A stretch of DNA of 64,000 nucleotides from Comamonadaceae bacterium (GTDB taxonomy: Bacteria; Pseudomonadota; Gammaproteobacteria; Burkholderiales; Burkholderiaceae_C), in contig CANFWV010000002.1 of assembly GCA_947450695.1 (NCBI GenBank), positions 62,001 to 126,000 of the forward strand, given 5' to 3'. Numbering within the stretch: the stretch's first letter is position 1; the number at the start of each line of letters is the position of its first letter. Position numbers and translations under genes: made by a program. The notes beneath the pieces are model-generated. The model searched no databases, was not told the DNA's origin, and saw nothing but the letters and a program-made list of their open reading frames with translations. This document shows positions 30,247 through 41,822 of this stretch, piece by piece.

Positions 30247-31680
30247 TCAAGATACCCGGCAAATCTTCAGCATGTTCGTGCCACCCGGCGCACCCATTGG
30301 CTCGCCGCAAGTGATCGCGTAGACGTCACCGCTCTGCACAATATGCCGACGCAGCAAATGATCCTCCGCCTGAGCCAGTGCCGAGTCGCGGTCAACGATG
30401 GTGTCCATTAACAATGGCCGCACGTTGCGGTAAAGCGCCATCTTGCGTTGCGTCGCCAAACGTGGCGTCAGGGCGTAAATAGGCACCCGAATGTCGTGAC
30501 GACTCATCCACAACGGCGTTGAACCACTGTCGGTCAGTGCGACGATCGCTTTGGCACCCAAGTGATGCGCCGTGAACAGCGCACCGATCGCAATCGATTG
30601 GTCAATGCGGCTGAAGGTCTTGCCGCTGAAGTCGGATTCCAACTCGCCGTACTCGGCTTTTTCGGCCTCCACGCAGATCTTCGCCATCTCCTCGACAGTC
30701 TCCAGCGGGAAGCGACCGACCGCGGTTTCCGCGCTCAGCATCACCGCGTCAGTGCCGTCTAGAACGGCGTTGGCGACGTCGCTGACCTCGGCGCGGGTAG
30801 GCACCGGATTCAAGATCATGCTTTCCATCATCTGCGTCGCCGTGATGACCAGTTTGTCGGCGGCGCGCGCCATCTTGATCATGCGTTTTTGCAAGGCCGG
30901 CACAGCGGCATTACCGACTTCAATCGCCAAGTCACCGCGGGCCACCATGATGCCGTCGCTGACGCGCAAAATTTCATCGAGATTCGGAATCGCTTCCGCG
31001 CGCTCGATCTTGGCGATCAGCCCCGGCTTGTGCTTGAAGGGTGCCGCTGCCACGTTGCACAGTTGGCGCGCCATTTCCATGTCGGTGGCGTTTTTTGGAA
31101 AACTCACCGCCACGTAGTCGGCCTGAAAACCCATGGCTGTCTTGATGTCGTCCATGTCCTTGCTGGTCAGCGCGGGTGCTGTCAGGCCACCGCCTTGTTT
31201 GTTGATGCCCTTGTTGTTGGACAGCTCACCGCCGACCTTGACGCGGGTGTGAATTTCTTCACCGCGCACCGCGTCCACGGTCAGCACAATCAGGCCATCA
31301 TTCAGCAGCAGAATGTCGCCGGCTTTCAAGTCGCGCGGTAGTTCCTTGTAGTCGAGGCCGACGCCCTTGATGTCGCCCGGCTCCGTGCGCGAGGCGTCGA
31401 GGATGAATTTTTCGCCGGTGACCAGTAGCACCTTGCCTTCGGCGAATTTGCCGACGCGGATTTTCGGGCCCTGCAGGTCCGCCATGATGGCCACCTCGCG
31501 GCCAACACGCTGCGCTGCTTCGCGCACCAGCTTGGCAATTTTGATGTGGTCTTCGGCCTTGCCGTGGCTGAAATTCATGCGGACCACGTTGACCCCCGCC
31601 GCAATCATTTTTTCAAGCATGGCCGCGTCGCTGGACGCTGGGCCGAGGGTGATGACAATTTTGGTCGCGCGACTGGGCAT
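30247..31680 (-). CDS. pyk: pyruvate kinase
   Basis: MPSRATKIVITLGPASSDAAMLEKMIAAGVNVVRMNFSHG; GIMVARGDLAIEVG; start at 31680. Confidence 0.96.
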   Translation of the reverse strand: MPSRATKIVITLGPASSDAAMLEKMIAAGVNVVRMNFSHGKAEDHIKIAKLVREAAQRVGREVAIMADLQGPKIRVGKFAEGKVLLVTGEKFILDASRTEPGDIKGVGLDYKELPRDLKAGDILLLNDGLIVLTVDAVRGEEIHTRVKVGGELSNNKGINKQGGGLTAPALTSKDMDDIKTAMGFQADYVAVSFPKNATDMEMARQLCNVAAAPFKHKPGLIAKIERAEAIPNLDEILRVSDGIMVARGDLAIEVGNAAVPALQKRMIKMARAADKLVITATQMMESMILNPVPTRAEVSDVANAVLDGTDAVMLSAETAVGRFPLETVEEMAKICVEAEKAEYGELESDFSGKTFSRIDQSIAIGALFTAHHLGAKAIVALTDSGSTPLWMSRHDIRVPIYALTPRLATQRKMALYRNVRPLLMDTIVDRDSALAQAEDHLLRRHIVQSGDVYAITCGEPMGAPGGTNMLKICRVS

Positions 31681-31827
31681 GAGGCTGTCTCCGTGTAGTT
31701 TTGTTGGCATTCTCACACGAAGAAGTTACAAAGCCGATACACCCCAATTGCCGGCACTTTGATCTGCATCAGAACCTCTGCAGGTAGCTGGACTTAGGAT
31801 GACTTGTCATCTTCTTCATAAACACCC

Positions 31828-32916
31828 ATGTCTGCATTGCCCCACATTCCTGTTCTGCCACATGAGCCCTTGCCGCACCGCAAGACGCTGCGCACATGGC
31901 TGATTCCGCTATCGACGCGCACCACCCTGTGGGCGCTGGTGTTGCTGGCGTTTGACTACGCCTTGTTGGTCACGGCGCTGGCCGGCACGGTCTGGCTGGC
32001 GGCTGGCTGGGCCAAGTTACTGTCTGGGCTGGCTGCCGGTTTCGTCACGGGCAGGCTTTTTGTGATTGGCCATGATGCGTGCCATCAAAGCCTGACGCCG
32101 CACCGCAGGCTCAATAAATGGTTGGGACGGCTGGCGTTTTTGCCATCACTCACCCCCTACAGTTTGTGGGACATCGGGCACAACGTGATCCACCACGGCT
32201 ACACCAATTTAAAGGGTGTTGATTTTGTCTGGGCACCGCTGACGCCGATTGAATACGCTGCGCTCACACCGTTCGCGCGGCTCAAAGAACGCATCTACCG
32301 AAGTGGTTGGGCGCCGGGCCTGTATTACATGACCGAGATATGGTGGCAGCGCCTGTTTTTCCCGAATCACAAAGCGATGCCAACGCGGCGCCCGATTTTC
32401 ATGAAAGACTGTCTGCTGGTGTCGGCTTTTGCATTGGCTTGGGCCGCTGCGTTAGCGGCAGCAGCCGTGGCGACTGCACAACCAATCTTGCCCGTGCTGT
32501 TGGCCGGTTGGGTGCTGCCATTTTTGTTCTGGAACGCCATGATCGGCTTCGTCGTCTATGTGCACCATACGCACACGCAAGTGCGTTGGCATGAAGAAAA
32601 AGCCGCCTGGACACGCTCGCAGCCCTTTGTATCGACCACCGTGCACCTGACCTTTCGGTTTGGCATCGGTGCTGTGTTACACCACATCATGGAGCACACG
32701 GCACACCACGTGGACATGAGTATTCCGCTGTACCGGCTCAAGGACGCGCAGTCCAAACTCGAACACATGTTACCCGAACGCATCATCGTGCAGCCGTTCT
32801 CATGGCGCTGGTATTTCCAGACAGCACGTTTGTGCAAACTCTACGACTTCAAGCGCAATGACTGGATTGATTTCTCGGGTCGGGCGGCAGGGGCTTCAGC
32901 GCTGCCAGTGGGTTGA
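31828..32916 (+). CDS. fatty acid desaturase family protein
   Basis: Histidine boxes HDACHQ, HNVIHHGY, EHTAHHVD; hydrophobic segments. Confidence 0.92.
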   Translation: MSALPHIPVLPHEPLPHRKTLRTWLIPLSTRTTLWALVLLAFDYALLVTALAGTVWLAAGWAKLLSGLAAGFVTGRLFVIGHDACHQSLTPHRRLNKWLGRLAFLPSLTPYSLWDIGHNVIHHGYTNLKGVDFVWAPLTPIEYAALTPFARLKERIYRSGWAPGLYYMTEIWWQRLFFPNHKAMPTRRPIFMKDCLLVSAFALAWAAALAAAAVATAQPILPVLLAGWVLPFLFWNAMIGFVVYVHHTHTQVRWHEEKAAWTRSQPFVSTTVHLTFRFGIGAVLHHIMEHTAHHVDMSIPLYRLKDAQSKLEHMLPERIIVQPFSWRWYFQTARLCKLYDFKRNDWIDFSGRAAGASALPVG

Positions 32917-32974
32917 CGGTTCCATGGTTGCCCTCGACGAATCGCTGAGGGGCTCAGCTCCCACAGGGGAGGTT

Positions 32975-34168
32975 TCAACCTGCTGCGCGCTTGGCCAAAA
33001 TCTCAAACGCCGGCAAAGTCTTGCCTTCCAGCACTTCTAGAAAAGCGCCGCCACCGGTGGAGATGTAGTCGACCTGCTTCTCAATGCCGTACTTGGCAAT
33101 CGCCGCCAAGGTGTCGCCACCGCCTGCGATGGAAAAACCGCTGCTCTCTGCCACCGCGCGTGCAATGCCTTCGGTGCCGTGCGAAAAAGCCTCGAACTCG
33201 AACACGCCCACTGGGCCGTTCCAGACGATGGTGCCGGCGGCTTTGAGCTGTGCAGCCAAGCGTGCGGTGGTGTCGGGGCCAATGTCCAAAATCAGGTCGT
33301 CGTCGGCCACATCGGTCGCTGCTTTGATGGTGGCGGGTGCGTCAGCGGCAAAGCTCTTGGCTGTGACCACGTCGGTCGGAATCGGCACTTCAGCGCCGCG
33401 CGCTTTCATGGCGACGATGACGGCTTTGGCGTCGTCCAGCAGGTCGGCTTCGGCCAAGCTTTTACCAATTTTCAAACCAGCCGCCAGCATGAAGGTGTTG
33501 GCAATGCCGCCGCCCACAATCAGCTGGTCAACGTTGTTGGCGAGGGCTTTCAAAATGGTCAGTTTGGTCGACACTTTACTGCCGGCTACGATGGCCACCA
33601 GCGGCCGGCGCGGGTTTGACAGCGCCTTGGCAATCGCGTCCATCTCAGCGGCCAGCAACGGGCCAGCGGAGGCGACTTTGGCGTATTGCGCAATCCCGTA
33701 GGTCGATGCTTCGGCGCGGTGCGCCGTGCCAAAAGCGTCGTGCACAAAAATATCGCAGAGTGTTGCCATTTTGCGTGCCAGTGCCTCGTCATTTTTTTTC
33801 TCGCCGCGGTTCAGGCGACAGTTTTCCAGCATGACGATCTGGCCGGGTTTGATGTCGACGCCATCGATCCAGTCGGACACCAATGGGACTTCACGCTGCA
33901 TGAGTTCTGCCAAACGCTGAGCCACTGGCGCCAGTGAATCGGCGGTTTTGAATTCACCTTCGGTGGGCCGGCCCAAATGGGACGTCACCATCACGGCGGC
34001 ACCAGCATCCAATGCCATCTGCAGGCACGGAATCGAGGCGCGAATGCGTGTGTCTTCCGTGATGCGTCCGTTGTCGTCTTGCGGCACGTTCAGGTCTGCA
34101 CGGATAAAAACACGTTGGCCCGTCGCTTGGCCGTTGGCGCACAGATCAGAAAAACGGATGAAATTCAT
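32975..34168 (-). CDS. pgk: phosphoglycerate kinase
   Basis: [66 protein letters not shown]; start at 34168. Confidence 0.96.
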   Translation of the reverse strand: MNFIRFSDLCANGQATGQRVFIRADLNVPQDDNGRITEDTRIRASIPCLQMALDAGAAVMVTSHLGRPTEGEFKTADSLAPVAQRLAELMQREVPLVSDWIDGVDIKPGQIVMLENCRLNRGEKKNDEALARKMATLCDIFVHDAFGTAHRAEASTYGIAQYAKVASAGPLLAAEMDAIAKALSNPRRPLVAIVAGSKVSTKLTILKALANNVDQLIVGGGIANTFMLAAGLKIGKSLAEADLLDDAKAVIVAMKARGAEVPIPTDVVTAKSFAADAPATIKAATDVADDDLILDIGPDTTARLAAQLKAAGTIVWNGPVGVFEFEAFSHGTEGIARAVAESSGFSIAGGGDTLAAIAKYGIEKQVDYISTGGGAFLEVLEGKTLPAFEILAKRAAG

Positions 34169-34251
34169 GGTGTCTCTTTGGGGTATCGGGGGTGAGGCGT
34201 GCTTGCAAAAGCACGGGTCGATTCGCGCTGAATTGTAAAGAGTCCCAGTGG

Positions 34252-34587
34252 CTACCAACCGAGGCCGACGTGCAGTGGCAAATACACCGCCATGCCGGCG
34301 ATGATGGTGCCGAACATGCTGCGCTTCCAGTAGAAACAGGCCAAGCCGGCTGCGACCGCAAAAAGTCGGGCATCTTGCCAGGTACTGATCAAGTGGCCTT
34401 GCGTCATCACCATTTCTGGCACGATCACGGCCGCCATCGCGGCGATAGGCGCGTAGTGCAGTCCGCGTTGCAGCCATGCGGGCATCGCCCAAGGGTTGCT
34501 TGACAGAAAAAAGAAGCAGCGTGTGATGACGGAGAGAAGCGCCATGCCGACGATGGTGACCAGCGTCCAAAGATCGGTCTTGTTCAT
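34252..34587 (-). CDS. azlD: AzlD family branched-chain amino acid export subunit
   Basis: 111 aa hydrophobic protein next to azlC with 4-nt overlap; [17 protein letters not shown]. Confidence 0.88.
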   Translation of the reverse strand: MNKTDLWTLVTIVGMALLSVITRCFFFLSSNPWAMPAWLQRGLHYAPIAAMAAVIVPEMVMTQGHLISTWQDARLFAVAAGLACFYWKRSMFGTIIAGMAVYLPLHVGLGW

Positions 34588-35330
34588 GGTTCTTTGGTCG
34601 GCGTTTTGACTTGGATGGCGTGGGCTGCAAGCATGGGTTTTTCAAGCATCAGGCAGACCGCGATGGCCAGCACAATGGCCACGATGATGTTGAGCTTGAG
34701 CGGCAAGGCATACGTGGCCACAGCGACGCTGCCTGCCACGACCGCAGCCAATTCGCGCAAGCGGGTGGTGGCCAGCGAATTCATGATGCCCATCAAGGCC
34801 AGAATGCCGGCGAAGCCCAGACCCCAGCTGACCGGGATGGAGTTTGCAAGTGCGATGCCCAGCAGACTGGCTGCCATCCAGTTGACCCAGCCCAGCGCGC
34901 TGTTGCCCGCCAGATAGGCTTCTTGGGCGCGCTTGCCGACGGCGTCGCTTGCGGGGTGCGGAAAGCGCTTGGTGAACTGCACATAGGTCGGGTCAGTCGT
35001 GAAATAACCACTGACCAGGCGACGCCAGAAACTCTGGTGTATCACGTAGCTTCGCAGATGGACGCTGAACACCATGAAGCGAAGATTCACACACAAGGTG
35101 GTGGCCAACACCACCCACATCGGTGCGCCGGCCACGATCAAAGGCAGCGCGGCCAACTGCGAACTGCCGGCGAACACCAGCAGTCCCATCATCAACACTT
35201 CGACCAGACTCATCCCCGACTTGATCATGGCCACGCCGGTCATCAGTCCCCAAGCGGCCATGCCAGGCGCCAGCGCCAACATGTCGCGTGCACCGTTGCG
35301 AAATTCCGGGTGTTTGTAGAGGGCTGTCAT
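34584..35330 (-). CDS. azlC: AzlC family branched-chain amino acid export protein
   Basis: [52 protein letters not shown]. Confidence 0.92.
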   Translation of the reverse strand: MTALYKHPEFRNGARDMLALAPGMAAWGLMTGVAMIKSGMSLVEVLMMGLLVFAGSSQLAALPLIVAGAPMWVVLATTLCVNLRFMVFSVHLRSYVIHQSFWRRLVSGYFTTDPTYVQFTKRFPHPASDAVGKRAQEAYLAGNSALGWVNWMAASLLGIALANSIPVSWGLGFAGILALMGIMNSLATTRLRELAAVVAGSVAVATYALPLKLNIIVAIVLAIAVCLMLEKPMLAAHAIQVKTPTKEP

Positions 35331-36313
35331 GCCGCGGCAATCGGGGGGGCGCTGCTGAAGCGTTGGCCGGGCTGAATCTCAAAGCCGCGCAAAAAGTCTG
35401 CGGCTTCCAGCGGTTTACCGCCGGCTTTTTGCAGGCGGGTGATGCGCAACACGCCGTCTGCCGTCGCAATGTCGACACCCTCAGCACTGGCGGCCAACAC
35501 CTGACCGGCAATCGCACTGCTAGGTGGTCGCACATCTGGCAATACCGCTGCGCGCCAGAATTTGATGGTCTCGCCGTTCAGGGCGCTGCAGGCGATCGGA
35601 AACGGGTTGAAGGCGCGGACGCGGCGTTCCAGTGTGGCGACCGGTTGCGTCCAGTCGAGCGCGGCTTCGCGCTTGTCAATTTTATGTGCGTAGCTGATGC
35701 CTTCGGCCGGCTGCGGTACGGCGTGAAGGCCACCGCTGGCTGCTGATTCAAGCGCTTTCACGATCATCTGGCCACCGAGTTCGGCGAGCTGGTCATGCAG
35801 CGTTTCTGTGCTGTCGTGCGCGCCGATGGGGAGCATTTCCAGCAGCAGCATGTCGCCGGTGTCGAGACCTGCATTCATCTGCATGATGGTCACGCCGGTC
35901 TCTTGGTCACCGGCTTCAATGGCGCGGTGAATAGGCGCTGCACCACGCCATCGTGGCAAGACCGAACCATGAATATTCAGACAACCTAGCCGTGGCATGT
36001 CGAGTACCCATTGCGGCAAGATCAAGCCGTAAGCGGCGACCACCATCACATCGGCTCTGGCGTCTTCGATGGCCGCGCGCGCAGCTACGGCATCTTCAGG
36101 GTACTTGCCATCAAGGCGCAGACTGCGCGGTTGAGCGACGGAAATTTGATGGCTTTCGGCCCACTGCTTGACCGCCGAGGCGTGGAGTTTCATGCCGCGA
36201 CCGGCGGGCCGGTCGGGCTGTGTCAGCACCAGTGCGATGTCAAAACCAGCACAGTGCAATTTTTCTAAAGCCACTCGGGCGAATTCAGGGGTACCAGCAA
36301 AAATAACGCGCAT
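35327..36313 (-). CDS. fmt: methionyl-tRNA formyltransferase
   Basis: [61 protein letters not shown]. Confidence 0.97.
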   Translation of the reverse strand: MRVIFAGTPEFARVALEKLHCAGFDIALVLTQPDRPAGRGMKLHASAVKQWAESHQISVAQPRSLRLDGKYPEDAVAARAAIEDARADVMVVAAYGLILPQWVLDMPRLGCLNIHGSVLPRWRGAAPIHRAIEAGDQETGVTIMQMNAGLDTGDMLLLEMLPIGAHDSTETLHDQLAELGGQMIVKALESAASGGLHAVPQPAEGISYAHKIDKREAALDWTQPVATLERRVRAFNPFPIACSALNGETIKFWRAAVLPDVRPPSSAIAGQVLAASAEGVDIATADGVLRITRLQKAGGKPLEAADFLRGFEIQPGQRFSSAPPIAAA

Positions 36314-36359
36314 GCGGTCATTCTAGAGGCGCACCTCCGGCGCATTTCCGCAGGGCGCT

Positions 36360-36881
36360 TCAGCGCTCCCCGTCGCGCTCGTCGTCTTTCTTTTGTTTGA
36401 TCAGTTTGGTTTTGATGCGGTTGCGTTTCAGAGGCGACAAATACTCAACAAACACTTTGCCGATCAAATGGTCCATCTCGTGCTGAATGCAGACGGCCAA
36501 CATGCCTTCGACCTCGAGCGTCTGCAGTTGCCCGTCAAGGCCTAGCGCTTTGACTTTGATGGCGATCGAGCGTTCGACGCCGTCATAAATGCCGGGCACG
36601 GACAGACAGCCTTCTTCACCCAGACGAGTTTCTTCGCTGGCCCAAGTGATCTCGGGGTTGATCAGTACCAGCGGCTCATCGTGTTTTTCGCTGACGTCAA
36701 TCACCACCAAACGTTCATGAACGTCGACTTGGCTGGCTGCCAGACCAATGCCCGCCGCCTCGTACATGGTCTCAAACATGTCGCTCACCAAGCGTTTGAT
36801 GCGGGCGTCAATCGCCGCCACGGGCTTGGCCACCGTGTGCAGGCGCGAATCAGGGTAACGAAGTATGGTCAGTTGGGTCAT
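36360..36881 (-). CDS. def: peptide deformylase
   Basis: [38 protein letters not shown] motifs; start [12 protein letters not shown] at 36881. Confidence 0.97.
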   Translation of the reverse strand: MTQLTILRYPDSRLHTVAKPVAAIDARIKRLVSDMFETMYEAAGIGLAASQVDVHERLVVIDVSEKHDEPLVLINPEITWASEETRLGEEGCLSVPGIYDGVERSIAIKVKALGLDGQLQTLEVEGMLAVCIQHEMDHLIGKVFVEYLSPLKRNRIKTKLIKQKKDDERDGER

Positions 36882-37062
36882 CGGGAGAGTCAGCAGATAA
36901 ATTCGAAATGGGTGCCTATTTTCGGTCAGATTGTTCAACCTGCGATAAGTAGGCTGAATGGGTTATTTGGTTCAAATAATATAAAAATATTATCTTAGTA
37001 ATTACTCTTAAGGCGTTAATGATGACCGTTAGACATTGGCTGCTCCACCAAAAGGCACACAT

Positions 37063-38196
37063 ATGAGCGCGCAAGACACGGCTGAGCTTCAGGCATGGCT
37101 GCGCTTGTTGCTCACGCCTGGCGTCGGCAACGAGTCCGCACGCAAGTTGTTGGCCGCATTTGGATCAGCGCCAGCGATTTTTGAGCAAAGCGCCGTGGCG
37201 CTGCGTGAAGTCGGCTCCGAGCGTCTGGTCAGCGCGATCCAGACAGAGCCTGAAGAACTGAAGCCTCAATGGAAAAGCACACTCGACTGGCTGGCCCAAG
37301 GTGACGACCGCTGTGTCGTCACCTTGGGCGACGCCGCTTACCCGGCCGCCCTGCTCAACATCTCCGATCCGCCGCTGATGTTGTTCTTGCTTGGCAGTCT
37401 GGTGCCGAAGGTCGGTGCCGGCGTGACCTTGGAGGCGCTGAATTGCTTGGCGATGGTCGGCAGCCGAAATCCAACCCCGCAAGGCGAAGTCAATGCACGG
37501 CAATTCGCGCAGAGCTTTGGCGAGGCCGGTTGGTGTGTGGTCTCGGGCATGGCGCTCGGGATCGACGGTGCAGCGCATGACGGCGCGTTGATGGGCGGCG
37601 GTCACACCGTTGCCGTGGTGGGCACAGGCCTTGACCGGGTCTATCCGAAAAGACACTTGGACCTGGCCCACCGTATCGCCGAACGTGGCTTGATCATCAG
37701 TGAATTTCCGCTGGGCACGCCGCCGCTGACGGCCAATTTTCCACGGCGCAACCGCATCATTTCGGGTTTGAGCCACGGCACACTGGTGATAGAAGCCGCC
37801 TTGCAGTCGGGCTCGCTCATCACCGCACGGCTCGCCGCTGAGCAAGGCAAAGAGGTGTTTGCCATTCCTGGGTCCATCCATTCGCCGCAATCACGTGGCT
37901 GTCACCAGTTGGTCAAACAGGGCGCAAAGCTGGTTGAGTCGGCGCAAGACGTGTTGGAAGAGTTGCTTCTGCCGCTGTCCTTTGCCGCTGCGGAAACACC
38001 AGAAAAAACGCCGGAACCCAAAGCTGAACACCCCTTACTCAAGGCGCTGGGTTTTGACGCTGCGAGTCTCGACATCTTGCAGGCTCGCACCGGGTGGCCA
38101 ACGGCTCAACTGCAAGCCCAGTTGCTTGAGCTGGAACTCTGCGGTGAGGTGGCGCGCCTGCCGGGGGGCTCGTTTGTGCGCATGGCATGTGCCTGA
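37063..38196 (+). CDS. dprA: DNA-processing protein DprA
   Basis: LAMVGSRNPTPQGEVNARQFAQSFGEAGWCVVSGMALGIDGAAHDGAL, NFPRRNRIISGLSHGTLVIEAALQSGSLITARLAAEQGKEVFAIPGSIHSPQSRGCHQLVKQGAKLV. Confidence 0.97.
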   Translation: MSAQDTAELQAWLRLLLTPGVGNESARKLLAAFGSAPAIFEQSAVALREVGSERLVSAIQTEPEELKPQWKSTLDWLAQGDDRCVVTLGDAAYPAALLNISDPPLMLFLLGSLVPKVGAGVTLEALNCLAMVGSRNPTPQGEVNARQFAQSFGEAGWCVVSGMALGIDGAAHDGALMGGGHTVAVVGTGLDRVYPKRHLDLAHRIAERGLIISEFPLGTPPLTANFPRRNRIISGLSHGTLVIEAALQSGSLITARLAAEQGKEVFAIPGSIHSPQSRGCHQLVKQGAKLVESAQDVLEELLLPLSFAAAETPEKTPEPKAEHPLLKALGFDAASLDILQARTGWPTAQLQAQLLELELCGEVARLPGGSFVRMACA

Positions 38197-38264
38197 GCTG
38201 GCGCCTTGAAAAACCTGAACGTCGCGCTTAAAAGTTGCTGCCAACTGCGTTATATTGGTGGCAT

Positions 38265-38774
38265 ATGTTTGAAGTTTTGGTCTACGTTTACGAGAATTAT
38301 TGGCAAGGCGACGCCTGTCCGGAGCCCCGTCAGCTGGGCCGCAAACTCACGGCCGCCGGTTTCGAGCCCGAAGAAATTGAAGCGGCACTCGCTTGGCTTG
38401 GCGGCCTGCATGTGGCCGCTCACAACACCCGCGTCGGCGGCGTCAGCGAGGAGGGCATCGGTGTGCTGCCCGAGCGTCCCGTGCTGATGCAGCCGCAGTC
38501 CCCCGACAGCTTGCGTGTGTACTCGGTGGCAGAGCAAGACCATCTGGGCGCCGAGGCCTTAGGCTTTGTGTGCTTTCTGGAGTCTGCCGGCGTGTTGCCA
38601 CCCACCATGCGTGAAATCGTCATGGACCGTGCCATGGCCGCACCGGGTTTTCCGCTCGATCTTGACGACCTGAAAATCATCGTGCTGATGGTTTACTGGA
38701 GCATCGGCGAAGAGCCCGATGCGCTGGTGCTCGACGAGCTCTGCGACGATGCCGACTTTCGGATGGCGCACTGA
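38265..38774 (+). CDS. smg: Smg/DUF494 family protein
   Basis: MFEVLVYVYENYWQGDACPEPRQLGRKLTAAGFEPEEIEAALAWLGGL. Confidence 0.94.
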   Translation: MFEVLVYVYENYWQGDACPEPRQLGRKLTAAGFEPEEIEAALAWLGGLHVAAHNTRVGGVSEEGIGVLPERPVLMQPQSPDSLRVYSVAEQDHLGAEALGFVCFLESAGVLPPTMREIVMDRAMAAPGFPLDLDDLKIIVLMVYWSIGEEPDALVLDELCDDADFRMAH

Positions 38775-38802
38775 GCTACTCAACTCACATACCTTTGACA
38801 AA

Positions 38803-38833
38803 GAAAAAAAGCCGCATCACTGCGGCTTTTTTG
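38803..38833. terminator. bidirectional rho-independent terminator between smg and secF
   Basis: AAAAAAAGCCGCATCACTGCGGCTTTTTT between convergent genes. Confidence 0.9.
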
Positions 38834-38852
38834 ATGAGTGAAGTGTGTCGCC

Positions 38853-39809
38853 TCAGACCGTTGCACCCGCGTTCGGATCGTTCGGGTCTTCGTCCTTCTT
38901 GCCCGTGTTTGACTTCACCAAGTCTTCGCGCTTGATGCCCAGCCACATGGCGATAGCCGCCGCCACAAACACCGACGAGTAAATACCGAACAAGATACCG
39001 ATGGTCAGCGCCATCGCAAAGTAATGCAGCGTTGGGCCACCGAACAGCAGCATCGACAGCACCATGATCTGCGTCGATCCGTGCGTGATGATGGTGCGGC
39101 TGATGGTCGAGGTGATCGCGTTGTCGATGATCTCGCGGGTTTGCATCTTCCGGTAGCGTCGGAAATTCTCGCGAATCCGGTCAAAGATCACGACGGATTC
39201 ATTGACTGAATAGCCCAGTACGGCGAGTACGGCCGCCAGCACTGCCAGCGAAAATTCCCACTGAAAAAAGGCAAAAAATCCGAGGATGATGACGACGTCG
39301 TGCAAGTTGGCAATGATGGCCGCGACGGCGTATTTCCACTCAAAGCGTATCGCCAGATAAATCATGATGCCAATGACCACCATGGCGAGCGCCTTGAGGC
39401 CGTCTTGCGCCAGCTCTTTGCCAACCTGCGGACCGACAAATTCATTGCGCCGCATCACCACCTGCGCATCTTGCGACTTCAGCGCCGTCATGACGCGCTC
39501 GCTTTGTTGCGCCGTGCTCACACCTTCTTGTGCCGGCAAGCGGATCATCACATCGCTGGCGGTGCCGAAGGTTTGCACCTGCACATCCGCAAAGCCCAAG
39601 CCGGCCACGGTATCGCGCACCTTGCCGATGTCAGCGGCTTGCGTGTAGCCGACTTCCATGACGGTGCCGCCGGTGAATTCCACCGACAAATGCAGTCCGC
39701 GCGAAAACAAGAAGAACACCGCCAACACAAAAGTTGCGAAGGAGATGACGTTGAAAATCAGGGCATGCCGCATGAACGGAATGTCCTTGCGGATTTTGAA
39801 AAACTCCAT
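38853..39809 (-). CDS. secF: protein translocase subunit SecF
   Basis: MEFFKIRKDIPFMRHALIFNVIS, LSVEFTGGTVMEV, YSVNESVVIFDRIREN. Confidence 0.97.
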   Translation of the reverse strand: MEFFKIRKDIPFMRHALIFNVISFATFVLAVFFLFSRGLHLSVEFTGGTVMEVGYTQAADIGKVRDTVAGLGFADVQVQTFGTASDVMIRLPAQEGVSTAQQSERVMTALKSQDAQVVMRRNEFVGPQVGKELAQDGLKALAMVVIGIMIYLAIRFEWKYAVAAIIANLHDVVIILGFFAFFQWEFSLAVLAAVLAVLGYSVNESVVIFDRIRENFRRYRKMQTREIIDNAITSTISRTIITHGSTQIMVLSMLLFGGPTLHYFAMALTIGILFGIYSSVFVAAAIAMWLGIKREDLVKSNTGKKDEDPNDPNAGATV

Positions 39810-39836
39810 GGTGGGCTCTTTTCTGTCTGGTCTGTG

Positions 39837-41744
39837 TCAGTGGGCCGAAGGCAGCGATTTGCGGGCTGGCTTGTCGCCGGCCGCAGCGTCAGGCGCTTGG
39901 CGCCAGATCGTGCCGATCGACACGGTTTTGAGTTTTTTCTGCCGTCCGTACCAAAGGTTCACCAAGCCGCGCGAGAAGAACACGGCGGAGAACATGCTGG
40001 TCAGAATGCCGATGCAATGCACCACGGCAAAACCGCGCACTGGGCCCGAGCCAAAGGCCAGCAGCGCCAAGCCGGCGATCAACGTGGTGATGTTCGAGTC
40101 AAAAATAGTGGCCCAAGCGCGGTCGTAGCCGACTTGGATCGCCGCTTGTGGAGAGGCACCGTTGCGCAGTTCTTCACGCACGCGCTCGTTGATCAGCACG
40201 TTGGAGTCAATCGCCATGCCAAGCGCCAGCGCCATGGCGGCCATGCCGGGCAAGGTCAGGGTGGCTTGCAGCATCGACAGCACGGCGATCAGCAGCAGCA
40301 AATTGACCGCCAGCGCCAGCCCGGAGAACAGGCCGAACAGCATGTAATACGCGCCCATGAAAGCGACGATCACGAGGAAGCCCCAGATCACGCTGCTAAA
40401 TCCTTTGGAAATGTTTTCGGCGCCCAGGCTCGGGCCGATGGTGCGCTCTTCGATGATGTCCATCGGCGCGGCCAGTGAGCCGGCGCGCAGCAGCAGCGCC
40501 AAGTCGTTGGCTTCGGTGACGGTCATGGAGCCGGAAATCTGGAAGCGGTTGCCGAGCTCACTTTGAATCACGGGGGCCGTCAGCACTTCGCCACGGCCTT
40601 TTTCAAACAGCACGATGGCCATGCGCTTCTTGACGTTTTCGCGGCTGGTGTCGCGCATGATGCGGCCACCTTTGGCATCCACGGTCAGGTCGACTTTGGG
40701 CTGCTGGCTTTGCGATTCAAAACCGGGTTGGGCGTCGGTCAGACTTTCACCCGTCAGGATGACCTGCTTTTTCACAATCACGGCGCGACCGTCACGGCCC
40801 GCAAAACGCTCTGAGCCAAATGGCACGACGCCGCTGCCACTTTCGGCGGCGCGGCCTTCAGCGCTTTCGTCGACCAAACGCATTTCCAGCGTGGCGGTGC
40901 GGCCCAGAATATCTTTGGCCTTGGCGGTGTCTTGCACGCCGGGCAATTGCACGACGATGCGGTCAAGGCCTTGCTGCTGAATCACAGGTTCGGCCACGCC
41001 GAGTTCATTGATCCGGTTGTGCAGGGTGACGATGTTTTGCTTGAGCGCTTGCTCTTGCACGCGGCGGGCGGCTTCGGGCCGAATGCTGGCGATGAGCTTG
41101 AATTCGCCGCCTTCCGGCACGGTGCTGGTTTGCAAATCGGCAAACTGGTCCTGAATCAGCCCGCTCGCGGCGTCAAGCGTGGCTTGGTCCCGCACGCGGA
41201 TGTCGATGCTCTGGCCATTGCGGCTGATCCCGCCGTGGCGGATGTTTTTCTCGCGCATCGTCAGGCGCAAATCACCGGCAAAGGACTCGGCCTTTTTCGT
41301 CAGTGCCGCTTGCATGTCGACTTGCAGCATGAAGTGAACGCCACCGCGCAAGTCCAGACCCAAGTACATCGGCCGGGCGCTGATCGCGGTCAACCAAGCA
41401 GGCGAGCGTGACAACAGGTTCAGGGCCACCACGTAGGTCGGGTCGGTCGCATCGGGGATCAGCACTTTTTCGATCGCGTCCTTGGCCTTGAGCTGGCTGT
41501 CGGTGGCGTCAAAACGTGCCCGGACCGAGGTGCCGTCAAGGCTGACCTGGGTGGCCACGAGGCCCGCATCTTTAAGCACTTGCTCGACCCGCGAGACCGT
41601 GGCGGTGTCTAGTTTCACAGCTGTTTTTAGGCTGGAGACTTGGACCGCTGGCGCTTCGCCAAAAAAGTTAGGCAGCGTGTACAGCGCCGCAATCAGCAAG
41701 GCGATCACGATGACCGCGTACTTCCAGACCGGATAACGATTCAT
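39837..41744 (-). CDS. secD: protein translocase subunit SecD
   Basis: MNRYPVWKYAVIVIALLIAALYTLPNFFGE, LGLDLRGGVHFMLQVD, GMAIDSNVLINERVREE. Confidence 0.97.
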   Translation of the reverse strand: MNRYPVWKYAVIVIALLIAALYTLPNFFGEAPAVQVSSLKTAVKLDTATVSRVEQVLKDAGLVATQVSLDGTSVRARFDATDSQLKAKDAIEKVLIPDATDPTYVVALNLLSRSPAWLTAISARPMYLGLDLRGGVHFMLQVDMQAALTKKAESFAGDLRLTMREKNIRHGGISRNGQSIDIRVRDQATLDAASGLIQDQFADLQTSTVPEGGEFKLIASIRPEAARRVQEQALKQNIVTLHNRINELGVAEPVIQQQGLDRIVVQLPGVQDTAKAKDILGRTATLEMRLVDESAEGRAAESGSGVVPFGSERFAGRDGRAVIVKKQVILTGESLTDAQPGFESQSQQPKVDLTVDAKGGRIMRDTSRENVKKRMAIVLFEKGRGEVLTAPVIQSELGNRFQISGSMTVTEANDLALLLRAGSLAAPMDIIEERTIGPSLGAENISKGFSSVIWGFLVIVAFMGAYYMLFGLFSGLALAVNLLLLIAVLSMLQATLTLPGMAAMALALGMAIDSNVLINERVREELRNGASPQAAIQVGYDRAWATIFDSNITTLIAGLALLAFGSGPVRGFAVVHCIGILTSMFSAVFFSRGLVNLWYGRQKKLKTVSIGTIWRQAPDAAAGDKPARKSLPSAH

Positions 41745-41787
41745 GGGGTGGTTTTCAGAAGAGCTAAAGGCCAGAACTGGCGCGGGT

Positions 41788-41814
41788 AAAACGCCCCTCG
41801 CGTGGGGGGCGTTT
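41788..41814. terminator. hairpin between yajC and secD
   Basis: AAACGCCCCTCGCGTGGGGGGCGTTT, GC-rich stem with A/T flanks. Confidence 0.5.
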
Positions 41815-41822
41815 CGCAGAAA

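Noticed and set aside
32917-32974. Terminator between desaturase and pgk
   Set aside because: Only a very short GCTGAGGGGCTCAGC stem without a T-tract; not convincing.
39300-40478. 392-aa plus-strand ORF (His/Gln-rich)
   Set aside because: Antisense to secF/secD; composition typical of a shadow frame.
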